A stretch of DNA of 64,000 nucleotides from Drosophila persimilis (Eukaryota; Arthropoda; Insecta; Diptera; Drosophilidae): assembly GCF_003286085.1 (NCBI RefSeq), contig NW_020825289.1:3348001-3412000 (forward strand), given 5' to 3'. The notes beneath the pieces were generated by a model. That model made no database searches, was not told the DNA's origin, and saw only the letters and a program-made list of their open reading frames with translations. The position numbers and the translations under genes are program-made. Of the stretch, positions 10,706 to 22,644 are shown piece by piece. Position 1 is the first letter of the stretch, and the number at the start of each line of letters is the position of its first letter.

Positions 10706-12454
10706 TTCTCTGCGTTTGAATTTGTAATTTGATTTTAAAAATGTCAAATGGTTGTGGCTGTTCGTTTGATGGTGATGAGGCATGACCAGGCGATGGAGAA
10801 CGGCCAAAGCTGAGGATAAAAGACGCACGCGCAAAAAAGAGGATGAGATGAGGCATGAGTTCAGTTGCAAGTTCCAGGTTCCATTATAAAATGCACAAAG
10901 TTCTTGGGCATCGCTCTCGCAATGCAGGGAGGGAGTGCGAGTGCAGCCACTTGGCCGAAGAACTCGCTTCGGGCACACAATCTTTTGTACAAGAACGACA
11001 AAACGGCAGAGAGCCAACAATTAAGTCTCAAACGTTAAGTTGACATTGAGCAGGCGGTTTTCAAAATGCGACTACTAAAAATAAAGAACCTGTTGCTGTC
11101 GCCGCTTGTAGTAGTCGTGGCGTTGTTGCCTTGCCGCACATTATGCAGCCGCGTCCACCTCCGTCTGGCTCTGAAAGTCCGTCTCTGCCCCCACCTCTGT
11201 GTCTGTCTGTCTGTCTGCCTGTTTGTTTGTTTGGTTGTTTGCTTGGGTCGCTAGTTTGGCATTTGCTTTACTTTGGCTGCCATCGCGGTTGCCATTGCAA
11301 TCGTCATGGCACTAAGGACGTGCTCGAGACAACATATGCAGGGATGGGGTAGGCCGGAGCAGACATGCAACAATTTCTGCCCAGAGAGGCCAATGAAACG
11401 TGACTGTAGTGTGGTTTTTCTCAAGTATCCTAATTTGGCCGACTCGCGAACGTCCTTGAGGCGATGACAACAACCGCCTCCTCGTCCTCACGGAGGCAGC
11501 GGCGGAGCCCTAATAGATTAGCCCACTGGAAGCGGTTCCCCCCGAGTGCGGGCCGCCACTTTCGAAAGTTCAGCAGCTCGAACGGCTCCTGCTGCGGATG
11601 TTGCCGTTGCATGCAGCTGCAGCAGGCACCACCAGCATGCAGGCAGGCGTGCTGCCTGCCCTTTTCAGGTGAACACTTAATGACCCACTGCGTCATGGTT
11701 CCTGTCCAAGCCAGTGTCCGTCGTTTGGACCGAAAATTATGGCGTTAGCATGCGCTGTGACATTTTGTAGGACGCTCCAACTGCAGTTTCGTCTCTCCGT
11801 CTGTGCCCACAGCCGTCGCACACGCACACGTACACGCACCCTGAGGCAGGAACATCCACACAGTTGCACTGGAGCTGGAGCTGGGGCTGGAGCTCAAGCT
11901 GCATTCCTGCGTTGGAGCGGAAAGACGCCTGCCCGGTGGCTATTTTTAGACCTGGTGCAGTCAATGGGTTTGCACTAGTATAACCGCTGCGGAAGCTATC
12001 GCAAATAACTTTTTTACTACTCGTACCGATGCACCGATGTACTGATGCACCGACACGTGCAGAGAGAGGGAGTCTGTCCTAACGAGTGTGTCTAACGTTT
12101 AGATAGATCTGACATGATCTGGGATATGGGACTTGGGGTCTCTTCATGGTCCTTCGAATGATCGGCTTGTGTCAGCAGAGCTTTTGTTTGCGTGCGAGTC
12201 GAAATTTTGGGCCTTTACTGTACTCGGAGATATCGCGAATTCCTCAAAGCTTGCAGGCACTTCTTTCGGGGCCCGTGGAGCCAACAGTGAGGAACGGAGC
12301 GGCCACGCCAGAGGCACAGCAACCAAAAATGCAAGGAGCGCCGCAGCAACAGAAAGCAGAAAGCAGCAAGAGCAGGGCATAAAATGCATTCTCGCCAGCA
12401 GCAACTGCATTGCCAAACACAATATCACGCATACACAACCGCAATCCCACTGAT

Positions 12455-12512
12455 AAACACACACACACACACAGACACACACAGACACACACAGACACAC
12501 ACACACACACCG
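12455..12512 (+). repeat. (CA)n-type microsatellite, left arm
   Basis: Interrupted ACACAC/GACACACA run. The mirrored copy lies at 31350-31407. ORFs spanning it are meaningless. Confidence 0.85.
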
Positions 12513-13674
12513 CACATACAGTTTTGGAGAGTTTGGGGTTTGGGTCTGTCTGGATACAGCGAATGCCTTCTCGAGATGCAGTTTGACCGTTGGCCGCCGC
12601 TTCAAAAGACCTGTTTTTATGTTTTTGGGCATTTATTCTGGACCTTTTTTTTGCTCATTTTTGTTTGTATTGAATTGCATCTTTTGCTGCGCCGATCAGA
12701 GTCTGCTGATGCACTTGAGCAACAAGTGCATAATTTCAACCTTAAGACCGTAGCTGGCCAAAAAAAGCATCAAGCGTGGTGCTGAGTTTCACTGCGGTTC
12801 CAGAGCCTCCCTTGAAAGGTATTCCAGTATAGGAAACGTAGGAAACCGCCTTTAGTTACATTTGCATTTTGTATTTTGCATACTCGTATTAGATTAGCCC
12901 GCTCGCATGTCAACTCCCATCCCGGTCCACCACTCCTCAGTGCGTATCATGTTATAAGTCGCAAGGAGTCGGAGTCGGAGTCTAAGGCGGAGTCGTAGTC
13001 GGAGCATGCACTGAAGCACGTGCTATGCGTGTAGCCAGAAAACTGATCTCCCAGATAGAGCTCAGTACATTTGGGAAACAATGTTGCGCTGCTCAAAAAG
13101 CACAGCGAGGAAGTTGAACCCAGCTCCAAAGCTGTTGAGGATGGGATAAGTTGGGATTAAGTTGGTCGACAGCTGCAGCACCCCGTCCCCCGTGAAGCCT
13201 TCAGCGAGTGACTTTGAGCCCTATTCCTGTGCCCCCATTCCATTCACGCTTTTCCCAGGCTAGGCGATTGCGCAATAGGGGCGGGGGGGACTCAGGACTG
13301 ATCCAGCTATTTAAAGCACTGTCCGTTCCGCGGAACACCGAATGTCTTATGTTTACGAGTGTGTGCTCTTCTATGTGCGTTTGCCCTGCCCTGCCACACT
13401 GACGTGTGGGCTCAAATCAGAAAAGGGTCAACATATTTGGTTTCATAAATAACAAACAGCCCGCCAAACCGATACCGTTCCAGACTCTCTGGAGTGGAGC
13501 TTCTAAGGAAACTGTTTGTCATCTGCCGGGGCGGACGCGGAGCCAGCAAAAACAGGAAATTCATTTCGACAAAGTCAGCAGTTTTGGCGCGAGATTAATG
13601 ACTTCTGGACAGCGCCCCCACCCTCGCGCCCTTTCAGCGCCTGCCCCTCATTCCACCATTTGCATATGACAGCG

Positions 13675-13755
13675 GCAGCCACAGCAGCAGCAACAACAAC
13701 AGCAGCAGCAGCAGCAGCAGCAACAGCAACAGCCATAGCGGCAGCAGCAGCAGTA
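13675..13755 (+). repeat. (CAG/CAA)n trinucleotide run, left arm
   Basis: Imperfect CAG/CAA/GCAGCC run. Both strands stay open through it, as is usual for trinucleotide repeats. Mirrored at 30107-30187. Confidence 0.8.
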
Positions 13756-14740
13756 ACAAAAGCAGGAGCTGGTCGTTTGTTATGCAAGCAGTAAATTTTC
13801 AATAAATATACATAGGATAGGCGCACAAACAAACCAAACCACAACAAAAATTGAATTGACGGACTGCCGGCGCGGATGCCACAGCATTCCACCAGAACAG
13901 CAGCTGATACCCGGGACGGAGGGACAGGCGACTTTGACCACTTTGAAGCCTAAGTATCCAAGAAGATGTTTGTTTTTGGAGAGCTCACGCATCGCGTCAC
14001 GCGTTTGTGGGCGCACTGCACATTGCACATACGCAGCGTTGGCCGAACACCCGCCACTCGAGAGGGTCTTATTTGATGAGCCCGTGTATGCACCGTGCAC
14101 TGTACGATCTAAGGCCAGTCGACTCATTTACAGGCATCAGCGGGAGTGGAAGCGGGAGTGGAAGCGGGAGCGGGATCGGTAGCCGCAAAAATACAAAAAG
14201 TAAACAGGAAATCGGCAGGATCGCAGAGCTGGAAGAGAGCGTGAAATCGCTGTTTGCTTTTTCTGGAATGGTATGCTATTGGTTTTTCCTCCCATTATTT
14301 TTTTGCCCTCTAATACTCCGTAGTACTCGTACTCGTTTCTGTCTCCGAATCGGACAGGCAGAGGCAGGGCTTGCAGACACAGCAAACCGCACAGGCCCAG
14401 GCCCAGGCACAGGCATAAGACTGTAGGACCGTCTCGTCGGGCAAATAAAAATAAATATCGGCTCACATGAAATCCGAGCTCTTATTGAGTCTGTCGATCG
14501 CGCCCTTCCCTCTGTTGACAACTATGCAAGAATTTTGTTATTGTCTGAGATGTGCAATTATCGTAGAAGAGTTTTTCTGCCACTGCAGTGGTACCAATAA
14601 GTGGGAATGAAAATGGCGACCTACTCCGAAAGTTGTGCCCACGCAATGGTGTCAATGAATAATGAAAATTTCATCCCCGAGAGCGGACCTCTTCTGTCTC
14701 TTATCTCACCTTTTCAGCGTTTGTTTAGCGATGATTAGCA

Positions 14741-15616
14741 CCGCTCTGTGGCGGCTCACAGACTGGCTGCGACCACGCGAAAATTGTCGATGGGTTTTGG
14801 CTAGTGGCTAGTGGCTAATGGCTCTACTTTTACATCTTGTTTTATCAGCTCGTTGGCCTGTCTTCAACACTTGTGGAAAATGCAACTCAAAAAAATTATA
14901 AAACCGAATGAACCGAATACAACACAAAAATATTTCGTGGCCAGAACAGAAGTGAACGTAATTGAAAATGGGTAATTGAAAATGGAAAACTGCAAGCTCG
15001 ACAACGATTTGTGTTTTGCTTCCGCTAGCTGATCGCTCTTTTCGCCGAGCTTTCTGAAGCAAACGATTCTCGGAAGTTTTCGCGTGCTCCGCACTTGTCT
15101 GATTTGGAACACTACTCTAATATAACGTCTTTGCCGAATCACAGAGTACGGTAAGTACTGAACGTTTAACTTTAACTGTCCGCGGCGACACCAATTTCCG
15201 TTGTTTCCTTTTCCGCGGCCGTTAAAATTGTGCCAAACAGTGCGGCAGTGCTAACATTAACATCCAATGAGTGGGAAAAAGTCTCTCAAGTCGGAGCTGG
15301 ATTCGGGTTTGAGTTCGACGTGATTGCGTTTTGTATGGCAAAATCACTCAAAGTCAAAACGCATCGAACCGCATTGCTCAAACCAAGTGGTTGCGTTGCG
15401 TTTGAACAATCACGCTCAAACCAAACGCTCACACCACAGAGCGAGAGAGAAAAATGTAAGAGTCATTAACATAAAATTTAACATTGGACGTGTTTAACTT
15501 AACATTGGCCATGCACTATGAATGAACTTCAAAACAACATATAGCGGCTGCCAGTATAAGAAGTATAACAATAAGATCGCTTTAAAAACATTAACCATAT
15601 TTGTATATTGGTAAGT
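14741..15616. other. Non-coding stretch with a consensus splice donor on the + strand
   Basis: A strong donor (TACG followed by GTAAGTACTG) lies at 15151 on the + strand, pointing away from Fs. It could end a non-coding first exon of an unseen transcript. The 79-residue frame at 15230-15469 is not recognised. It is mirrored in the right arm near 28270-29120. Confidence 0.25.
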
Positions 15617-15925
15617 TTTTTTTATACCCGGTACTCGAAGAGTTAAGGGGTAAGGGACTAGTTTTGTGGTGGATTGGCATCAATAGCCGAGTCGAGTGAC
15701 TGTCGGTCATTCCGCTCTTCTTGTTCGACGCATAGTCCTCTGAGACTAAGAGGAAAAGCCTTTTTTTTTGTTTGTTGACTCGTGAGATATCACACTGAAT
15801 CAAGCTTTTTTACAAGTTTTGCCACGCCGCCTACCCCACCCACAAAAGGCGAAAATCTGTGGCATCCACAATTTGCGTATTTCTATACGCATAATCATAA
15901 CGAATGACCATATCTACCAGATGGC
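15617..15925 (+). mobile_element. DINE-like repeat fragment (left arm)
   Basis: It opens tttatacccggtactcgaag, retains the TCAATAGCCGAGTCGA module, and ends with CACAAAAGGCGAAAATCTGT and a GACCATATCTACCAG-type end. It is a shortened copy and is mirrored at 27965-28268. Confidence 0.65.
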
Positions 15926-16314
15926 TGAGTCTAGGGAGGGCAGCGAGATATAAAGGCTGGTGTTGGTAGCGGAATACAGAACAGTATCGTAAAAATGGCC
16001 AGAGATAAAGTATTTTAAGACTCTAATTAGATAGGTCATCAGACGGAAAAAGGATTAACGAAGTGCAATAATTAACATTAGAGCAGATGTAGCTTGCGGT
16101 TTTATGTCTATAGCTTTGTCTATCTCTCTATATAATTCCCGTTCCTGACATGCCAAATTGAGATCGCGGTCTGTGTTGCCTTCCCTACCAATAATTCCCC
16201 CTCCCCATTAACCCACATATCAATTAGTCCCTTTTGCGAACGGCGATACCAATATAGATATATAGAGAGAGAGAGCAAGTGGCAGTCTTGGGTTCGGATG
16301 ACAATTCTAGGCCT

Positions 16315-16734
16315 TTACGTATAAAATAAATTGAATAGTTTACATAAATCCCTAGTAAAAAATGGCCATAATACCTCCTGGTACGTCACCGAGCCATAAC
16401 GCAGCATCACATCATATCGATCAATATCCAAACGTGAAACTGACGATCTAATATGTTGGTAGGAAAAACTCGCCCAGGCCATAGCGGAAGAGCCACGCTT
16501 TTCCTCCATTCTTCCAATCGTCAATATAAACTGAAACCGTAAGAATTGTTTTCTAAAGCTTCGTGTCAGTAAATTATAATTTCTAGGGCTGCTTCTGACG
16601 GTTTCAATAATAGAGTCCGAGCTAACACTTTTTAAGGCTCCTGCAAGGACAGAAGAGGCCCATATCGCTTGTAGTAGTCGCCGATCTACTGATATTTTGG
16701 CGTATAACTGGCCCGATCGCGGGGCTAACTTCAT
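16315..16734 (-). CDS. Unrecognised ORF, 139 aa (left arm)
   Basis: The frame begins MKLAPRSGQLYAKISVDRRL and ends LCKLFNLFYT. It is moderately basic and has no clear membrane segment. An upstream - strand frame ends 9 bp before its ATG. The copy at 27151-27570 is identical in translation. That only reflects the young palindrome and is not evidence of constraint. Chance ORF or transposon remnant are both possible. Confidence 0.2.
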   Translation of the reverse strand: MKLAPRSGQLYAKISVDRRLLQAIWASSVLAGALKSVSSDSIIETVRSSPRNYNLLTRSFRKQFLRFQFILTIGRMEEKRGSSAMAWASFSYQHIRSSVSRLDIDRYDVMLRYGSVTYQEVLWPFFTRDLCKLFNLFYT

Positions 16735-16993
16735 GGTTCTTATTACATGTTCCCATGAAGCAACAATGCTATTTTGCCCCTCATCTCGACATATCTCTTA
16801 CCCTGTAAAATGATAATGATTTTCAAAACTTTCTGTAGTGGTGATGAGTACCGAAAAAATACGAAATGTAATGCAGAGAAAAGGCATAATTGAAGCAAGC
16901 AGAGCAATGGTTGACAAGGCAAAAGTAAAGGTAACAACAACAAAAAACGAACAAAGCCCATATTAGTACTACTATTATCTTGACCGCAACTGT

Positions 16994-17521
16994 ATGTCCA
17001 AATCTCGTCCAAAGATTCCCACAAGTGCGGCAGTGTCGACGCTCATTAAATCCAGCGAAATCATGCCGCGACTGTATAGAAAACATATCGCTGCTATCCT
17101 CAGCCTTAACTGTCTATTGTTTGGCCGAGCAAAGCGGCGTGCAGCGCGAAAAACGATTTCTTTATGGTGCAAACAGCGTCATAAGTTAGATGTATTTGCC
17201 AGATACTCGCAGAAACCCACTGCACGTCGCTGCCAAGATGCACCTCTGAGGGAAATAAAGACATTGAATGGCTTGGATGTCATTACGGCGTGGAGCGTTT
17301 TATTAGGAAATGGCGTGCTGGTGCGTATTAAGCCAGCCGTTGATAACATAACGGTGGCAACTCTTTACTCTCCTGGCCACCATCCCCCCATTCCCACCTT
17401 CGACCCAGCTAATGATAGCCGCCAGGCAGTGCCTTGTGTGTGCCTGGTGCCTGTCTGCCACATTGACGGGTATTTATTGAAAGTGCATCTGATGGGGAAT
17501 ATGGACAGTGCGAATCTGTGA
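16994..17521 (+). CDS. Unrecognised basic ORF, 175 aa (left arm)
   Basis: It starts MSKSRPKIPTSAAVSTL, with a Lys/Arg-rich first half (FGRAKRRAARKTISLWCKQR). The second half looks less protein-like. The mirrored frame 26364-26891 differs at two residues near the N-terminus (I to V, A to G). I do not recognise a family and cannot exclude a chance frame. Confidence 0.2.
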   Translation: MSKSRPKIPTSAAVSTLIKSSEIMPRLYRKHIAAILSLNCLLFGRAKRRAARKTISLWCKQRHKLDVFARYSQKPTARRCQDAPLREIKTLNGLDVITAWSVLLGNGVLVRIKPAVDNITVATLYSPGHHPPIPTFDPANDSRQAVPCVCLVPVCHIDGYLLKVHLMGNMDSANL

Positions 17522-18469
17522 GACAGCGAGGCAGCGGCGGGCATGCTCCCCAACCCTGCTCGTGCATGACTGAATGGAATCACGTTCGCTTGAGTCATGC
17601 CGATGCACACATATTTATATTTGGCGGTGCATCCACCCCCACCCCTCTGAAAAGCCAATTGAAAATCAAAATTCAAAAATCGAAATTCCCACTAATTTCA
17701 GTTCTCTACGTGTCCTGCGTAGTAGTTCAATAATTTTGATTTTATGAATGAGATTTTTCTGTATGTCTTCTGTGCGGCCGTCACATCCAATCAAATCAAA
17801 ATGTTAAATTCACTTCAAAGCAAACACATTTTTGCAACTTCCGTCCGTCATATTTGAGCTGCAGCCGGAAATGATGAGTGGGAAAAATATGTACGAGTAG
17901 AGTATAAATCTTCATAACGTTTAGCTATCAGTCACACAGATCGAATGTTGTCGTTCATTGCAGCGCAATTTCAGGATCTTTGGCGATTCAGTTTACGTTT
18001 CTCACGACAATTAGTACCAGCAAGTAGCAGGTGAGCAGGAGAGCAGGTGAGCAGCAAAGGACACTGTAGCTGGACTGGGGCGGCTCAAGTGACGGTAATT
18101 TGCGGTGCCTCAAGGATATTTGATGACAAAAGGAAATTGCTTTGTGCTAATCTGTCTGCCTGCTGGCCCGTCTAGACTATGAGTGATTTCTGCCGGCCTG
18201 ATGTATGCCGGCCGTGTGTGGCACAGTCCGCTTAGGCTTTCTTGGCTGTCGGCACTTTACATCAAAGTAAAAGCCATTGCGATTGGCTAGACAGCGCTTT
18301 ATAATCCTCTCCTCGTTAGTTGGATTACATTCGGTTTCCCCCACAAATGCTTGTGTGTTTATATTCATTCACACACACGCACACGACACAAGATTGCCAA
18401 TGTAAATGAAATAAAGCTAAAATTAGCAAACGAAATAATATATCTTCTCACCAGGTAAAAACCATTCTA
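17522..18469. other. Unassigned arm DNA, left copy
   Basis: No gene recognised. It contains AT-rich DNA and a short GGTGAGCAGGAGAGCA tandem at 18020-18050. Mirrored at 25416-26363. Confidence 0.4.
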
Positions 18470-18791
18470 ATACCCAATGCTCAAAACGTGTATGGGGGTA
18501 TATTAGATTTGTGGGGAAAGTGGATGTGTGTAACACCAAAAAGATCAGAATCAATAGCCGAGTCGATAGAGCCTTGTTTGTCCGTCCGTCCGTCCGCCTT
18601 ATCAGACGCCTAGGTCTCATAGACTCATAAGAGTTGGATCAACGAAATTTTGTGTCCAGACTCCTGTGATATTACACTGTTACAAGTGTTACAACTGTTA
18701 CAAAGAACGAAAATTGAGGAATAGTGACTTAGTATCGGGTATAAATATAGATTCGCGGCCGTAGCGTCGACTCACAACGTTACCTCATTTT
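18470..18791 (+). mobile_element. Short DINE-like repeat copy (left arm)
   Basis: It opens taatacccaatgctcaaaac, contains GTCCGTCCGTCCGTCCG, and ends with TAGTATCGGGTATAAATATA and CTCACAACGTTACCTC. It lies head-to-tail directly before a longer copy. Mirrored at 25095-25415. Confidence 0.7.
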
Positions 18792-19612
18792 TTTATACCC
18801 GATACTCAAAATGATTATTGGGGTATATTAGATTTGTGGTAAAAGTGGATGTGTGTAACGTCCAGAAGGAATCGTTTCCGACCCCATAAAGTATATATAT
18901 TCTTGATCCATGTCTGTCTGTCCGTCCGTCTGTCCGTCTGTCCGTCCGTCCGTCTGTCCGTCCCCTGTGGCATCCACATTTTTAAAGATACGATAAAAGC
19001 AAAAACGCAGAATCGTAGAGGATGACTATATGTTCTAGAGTGTAAAATTTCAACCAGATCGTATAATTATTATAGCCAGAATCAAGAAAACAATTTTATT
19101 CTTTCTCGCTCTGTCTCTCTCTAACACACAGGTTTCATGGTCGGTTTTGCCAATTGCAAAATATGAATTCAAGGATCTCAGAACCTATGAGAGCCAGAGC
19201 AACCAACTTTGGTATCCACACTCCTGTGATATCGGACCTTGACCGTTTCGTGTCCAAATTTCGCCACACCCCCTTCCGCCCCCGCAAAGGACGAAAATCT
19301 GTGGATGCACAATATTGCACATTCAAGCAAACTGAAAATGCAGAATCATAGATAATGACCATATCTATCAGATTGCCGAATCTGGATCAGATCGGATCAT
19401 TTTTGTAGCCAAAAGCAAGAAATCAATTTGCAGTGGCTACGCAGCGCCCGACGTCACGCTCAGATTTTCTGTCTCTCTCGCACGCATTCTTTGTCGTGTC
19501 GTTCAATATTAGCGGCGTCTGCCGGAGGAGAGCCATACTGACTATGTATCGGGTATAAATGTAGAGTTGCGGTCTCCGCAGCAGCTCACAACGTTCCCCC
19601 TCGTTTCTTTTA
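18792..19612 (+). mobile_element. Long DINE-like repeat copy (left arm)
   Basis: It has the same edges as the 1558-2600 copy, with the GTCTGTCCGTCC microsatellite at about 18905-18960. An internal deletion makes it shorter. It sits directly upstream of the decayed Helentron, the autonomous type thought to mobilise such elements. Mirrored at 24278-25093. Confidence 0.75.
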
Positions 19613-19819
19613 AATTTTGAGATTTTTAACGGTATTTCACGGTAAAATCGTATTTATGCGTTTGGTCAAACGGCTGCACCTTAAACTTTTATCCGTAGAC
19701 TTTTATAAACTCCAAAAATAAAATAAAAGGCTATTCCATAGCCTCCAATGCCTCCTAATGAACCGTAATGCATTCTGTAGCTACATAATAAACCATACAA
19801 ATAAATATCAAAGGGGTAT

Positions 19820-21240
19820 TCCAAAGCTTATGTCCACTTTAATGCACCTAAGAGAAGCTGTAAGGGACAATTACACGATCACACAAAAGCTGCAGCACAT
19901 TGGTCAGAAACTTTCGGGGCACTGAGATATCTGCTCACGAAGCCGTATATTGTTGTCTAGGCATTCCTTCGTGTGGAATAGCAAACAAATGTATTCCTGT
20001 GAATACTTTCCCTGCAGAGTAACGAGTTCGAATTCTCAAATCCACAGCCTTCCAAATATGAATTATGACATATTCGTCAAAGGATTGCTGGAGCGGTTTT
20101 AACAATGACCAACTGATCTTGAGATCCTGTGTTTAGCCGATTTTGCTGTCCAGAATAGAGATGATGAAGAGGCCGCAGAAAATGAGGCCATAGTAGAAGC
20201 TTTATCCCCCTCACCGATAATAGTGTTTTATTATAGAACGGACCAAGACTTCAATTTGAAAATATATATATGAGGTTTAAAATAAATGCAGATAGTTTTA
20301 ACTATTTTGGAGCATTAATGATGCTGTTTTATCCGTGGAGAGATGTAGAGAAAGAGTTAGTGAGCGAAAAATCATTTTTACAAAATATGAAATACAATAT
20401 GAAGGAAAATGTAGGTGAAGAGTCAGTTGATGAGGAGTGTAGGGCTTTAGCGATTCCACAAATAAGTTCTCCAAGGAATGTTCTGAATTTTAATGGCCAG
20501 GCCGTGGATCAAGTTAGGAGAATTTAAATGGTTAAGCTTCCCCCGATTGTTCCCCTTAATACTTTAGTCAATTTCATTAGATCGCTTAATTTGAAACAAA
20601 AATCTTATCGCACCCATGTTCTGCATAAGGCGAGAAATAAGACAGTTTTTATGAGCTTGTAGGTGACGGCGCAGGCGTCGGCATGAGTAGAACAATATCT
20701 AACAATTTTCAGACTATTTCCCAGGAGTTTAATCGTTTCCCGGATCTAACCCTAAAACTGTTCTTCTTCTGTGTGCTCCCCCGGGAAAGCTGCATTTGGT
20801 ATTGGAGGTGCCACACTTCACTCAATGTTTTCTTTACCTCTCAATCACTAAACAATTGGGTCCAGATTTGTTATATACCTTGCGTTCAAGATTTATTGAT
20901 TTTTAAATTCCCATAATTGACGAAATTTCCATGGTCGGTGGAAAAATGTTTTCATATTCGAATAGGCTCCTAAAACGCATATTTTTAAGGCGAAGTATCC
21001 TTTTGGTGGCATTTCTGTTACATTTCGTCGACCCAAGGCAGTTGTGGCCAGTAGGTGATCGTTGGATAATCAAATCCTCATCAGGAGCGTGAAATCCATA
21101 CAGTGCAATAGTTGGCTCTAGTCTCTGTAATGGCTTCAAGTTTTTCGAACTTAGAGAGCTAATGCGATCTGTACTCCGTTGAGAGTTACCTCTTAACATT
21201 ACAAATATCAGCAGAGCAACGCAGTTCAGGTGGAATCAGA
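19820..21240 (+). pseudogene. Decayed Helentron/Helitron Rep-helicase (left arm copy)
   Basis: Broken + strand frames read in order as a Helitron-type protein. First comes LREAVRDNYTITQKLQHIG, then a frame with AHEAVYCCLGIPSCGIANK. Next are ILCLADFAVQNRDDEEA and, at 20270, an 85-aa frame with LMMLFYPWRDVEKELV, typical of the region before the Pif1 helicase. The helicase has a Walker A-like GDGAGVGMSRT at 20662, where the expected Lys of GKS/GKT is Met; then GKAAFGIGGATLHSMFS; Walker B IIDEISMVGG at about 20916; and a motif III-like DPRQLWPVGD. Stops and frameshifts interrupt it, so it is inactive. Active proteins of this kind carry out rolling-circle-like transposition. Confidence 0.8.
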
Positions 21241-22644
21241 AATATACTTGATTTGAAATTTGAAATGGAATAGAAACACATACAATAAGAATCAAATATA
21301 CAATATATACATACAAATATCACTCATATTACAAATATTAGAATAAGCAAATCATCTTGTTTGAAAGCACACAACTATGAACTCCTTGTGACTGGCGCAT
21401 TAACATAAAGTAGAAGTACTGTAGCGTTAGGAAAATATAAATATGCAACTAACATACACATAAGAGTTTCAAAACTTCGAAAACACAAGGTTATCCTCCA
21501 ACTCGAATGTCCAAAATTTGCGTAGAGCGCGGCTTTAACGCCATCTGTTGAAATGGTTTTTCCGAGTTTTTTGTGGAACAAAAATCTCTTTGATCATGGA
21601 ATGAAGTCTTTTGGATTGTAAAAACCATCAACCATGGCGCCATCTGTACGAATGGATTTTCTGAATTTTGTGTGGAACAAAAATCTCCTTGATCAATAAA
21701 ATCCACAATTTTGAAAGTCGTCTTTATGGATTGAAGGCTTTTGGATTGTAAAACCAGCCAGCGCCATCTGGATGGATGGATTTTTTTGTGGAACAAAACT
21801 TTTTCTTTTGTATGTATGTACATATGCACAAAAAAAGGACACAAACCAATATGCTCATATGTATTTTCTTTATGATCTTTCCTGTTTTCGTATGGTTTCT
21901 TGCTGCGTGTGGGCTGTGCGTGTTTTAATTAATTTTTGTGCTGTGTTATGTTGAATCGTGCTAAATGGAATAATATCGTGAACAAAAATTTGAAATTTAT
22001 AATATTCAAACAGTGAATATACATGCACCAAGCTAACAACTGTTAGTTCCAAAAACTAACTCACCACAAAATGTGGCGCGAAGCCTATAATCCAATTAGA
22101 TTTGACTTCCAAACTTGTGGTTTGTGTTGAACAAAATCTCCGAAAATCTATTCCTACAGATGGCGCCATGGTTGATGGTTTTTACAATCCAAAAGACTTC
22201 AATCCATGATCAAGGAGCTTGAACCTTAGAAAAACCATTTCTACAGATGGCGTTAAGGCCGCGCTCTACGCAAATTTTGAATATTCGAGGTGGAGGATAA
22301 ATATCCAAAGAAGTTCGGGGGTATTTTATGAGCTGGATCTATCTGCATTAAAATAACATTGCCTCCGTTAACAAGACCATCTGAACTATCCACACTGAAT
22401 CTCATGAAATATTTAGCCGTGGTTTTGATGAAGTACACAAACCTTGTGTATTCGAAGTTTTGTATGTTAGTTGCATATTAATATATACCTAACGCTACAG
22501 TATTTCTACTTTATGTTAATGCGACAGTCACAAGGAGTTCATAGATATTTGTATGTATTATTTATACTATTATTTGTATGTTCTCTTATTGTATGGGTTT
22601 CTATTCCATTTAAAATTTCCTTTGAAGAGTTACTCAAGTATATT
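21241..22644. repeat. Palindrome centre: diverged inner arms and non-palindromic spacer
   Basis: From 21241 to about 21660, and 22140 to 22644, inverted similarity continues but with many substitutions and indels. The stretch 21660-22140 is not symmetrical. The left side lacks about 165 bp that the right side keeps (junction near 21490). In the kept part, - strand 22438-22253, the frame reads YFMRFSVDSSDGLVNGG, a C-terminal helicase segment. Imperfect direct repeats containing CGCCATCTGT and TGTGGAACAAAAATCTC recur on the left side between 21540 and 21810. Confidence 0.75.

Larger units (their letters stand above)
10706..14740. other. DNA upstream of Fs (left copy): 5' UTR and candidate regulatory DNA
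   Basis: No recognisable protein was found. There are short tandem tracts: CTGT/TTTG at 11205-11250, an ACAC/GACAC run at 12455-12512, a CAG/CAA run at 13675-13755, and a GGAGTGGAAGC run at 14140-14180. The open frame upstream of Fs extends to 11020 without a stop, so the first Fs exon may start further out. All of it is mirrored at about 29122-33156. Confidence 0.5.
8688..21240. repeat. Left arm of a giant palindrome (about 12.6 kb)
   Basis: Every landmark here reappears in reverse complement at 22645-35212 at a nearly constant mirror sum: 43862 for positions from about 9.0 to 14.5 kb and 43885 from about 16 kb inward. The shifts are small indels: a 38-bp extra segment in the right arm near 34962-35000, and 7-bp and 15-bp tandem duplications in the left arm near 14.81 and 14.98 kb. 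The arm holds Fs exons 1-2, Fs upstream DNA, DINE-like copies and a decayed Helentron. Differences visible by eye are scattered single bases. Confidence 0.93.

Noticed and set aside
12144..12632. 162-aa and 88-aa ORFs rich in Cys/Val over the (TG)n run, and their mirror copies
   Set aside because: Translation of a dinucleotide repeat; not a protein.
13575..13892. Alanine-rich ORFs over the CAG/CAA run
   Set aside because: Trinucleotide repeats stay open in several frames; no other support.
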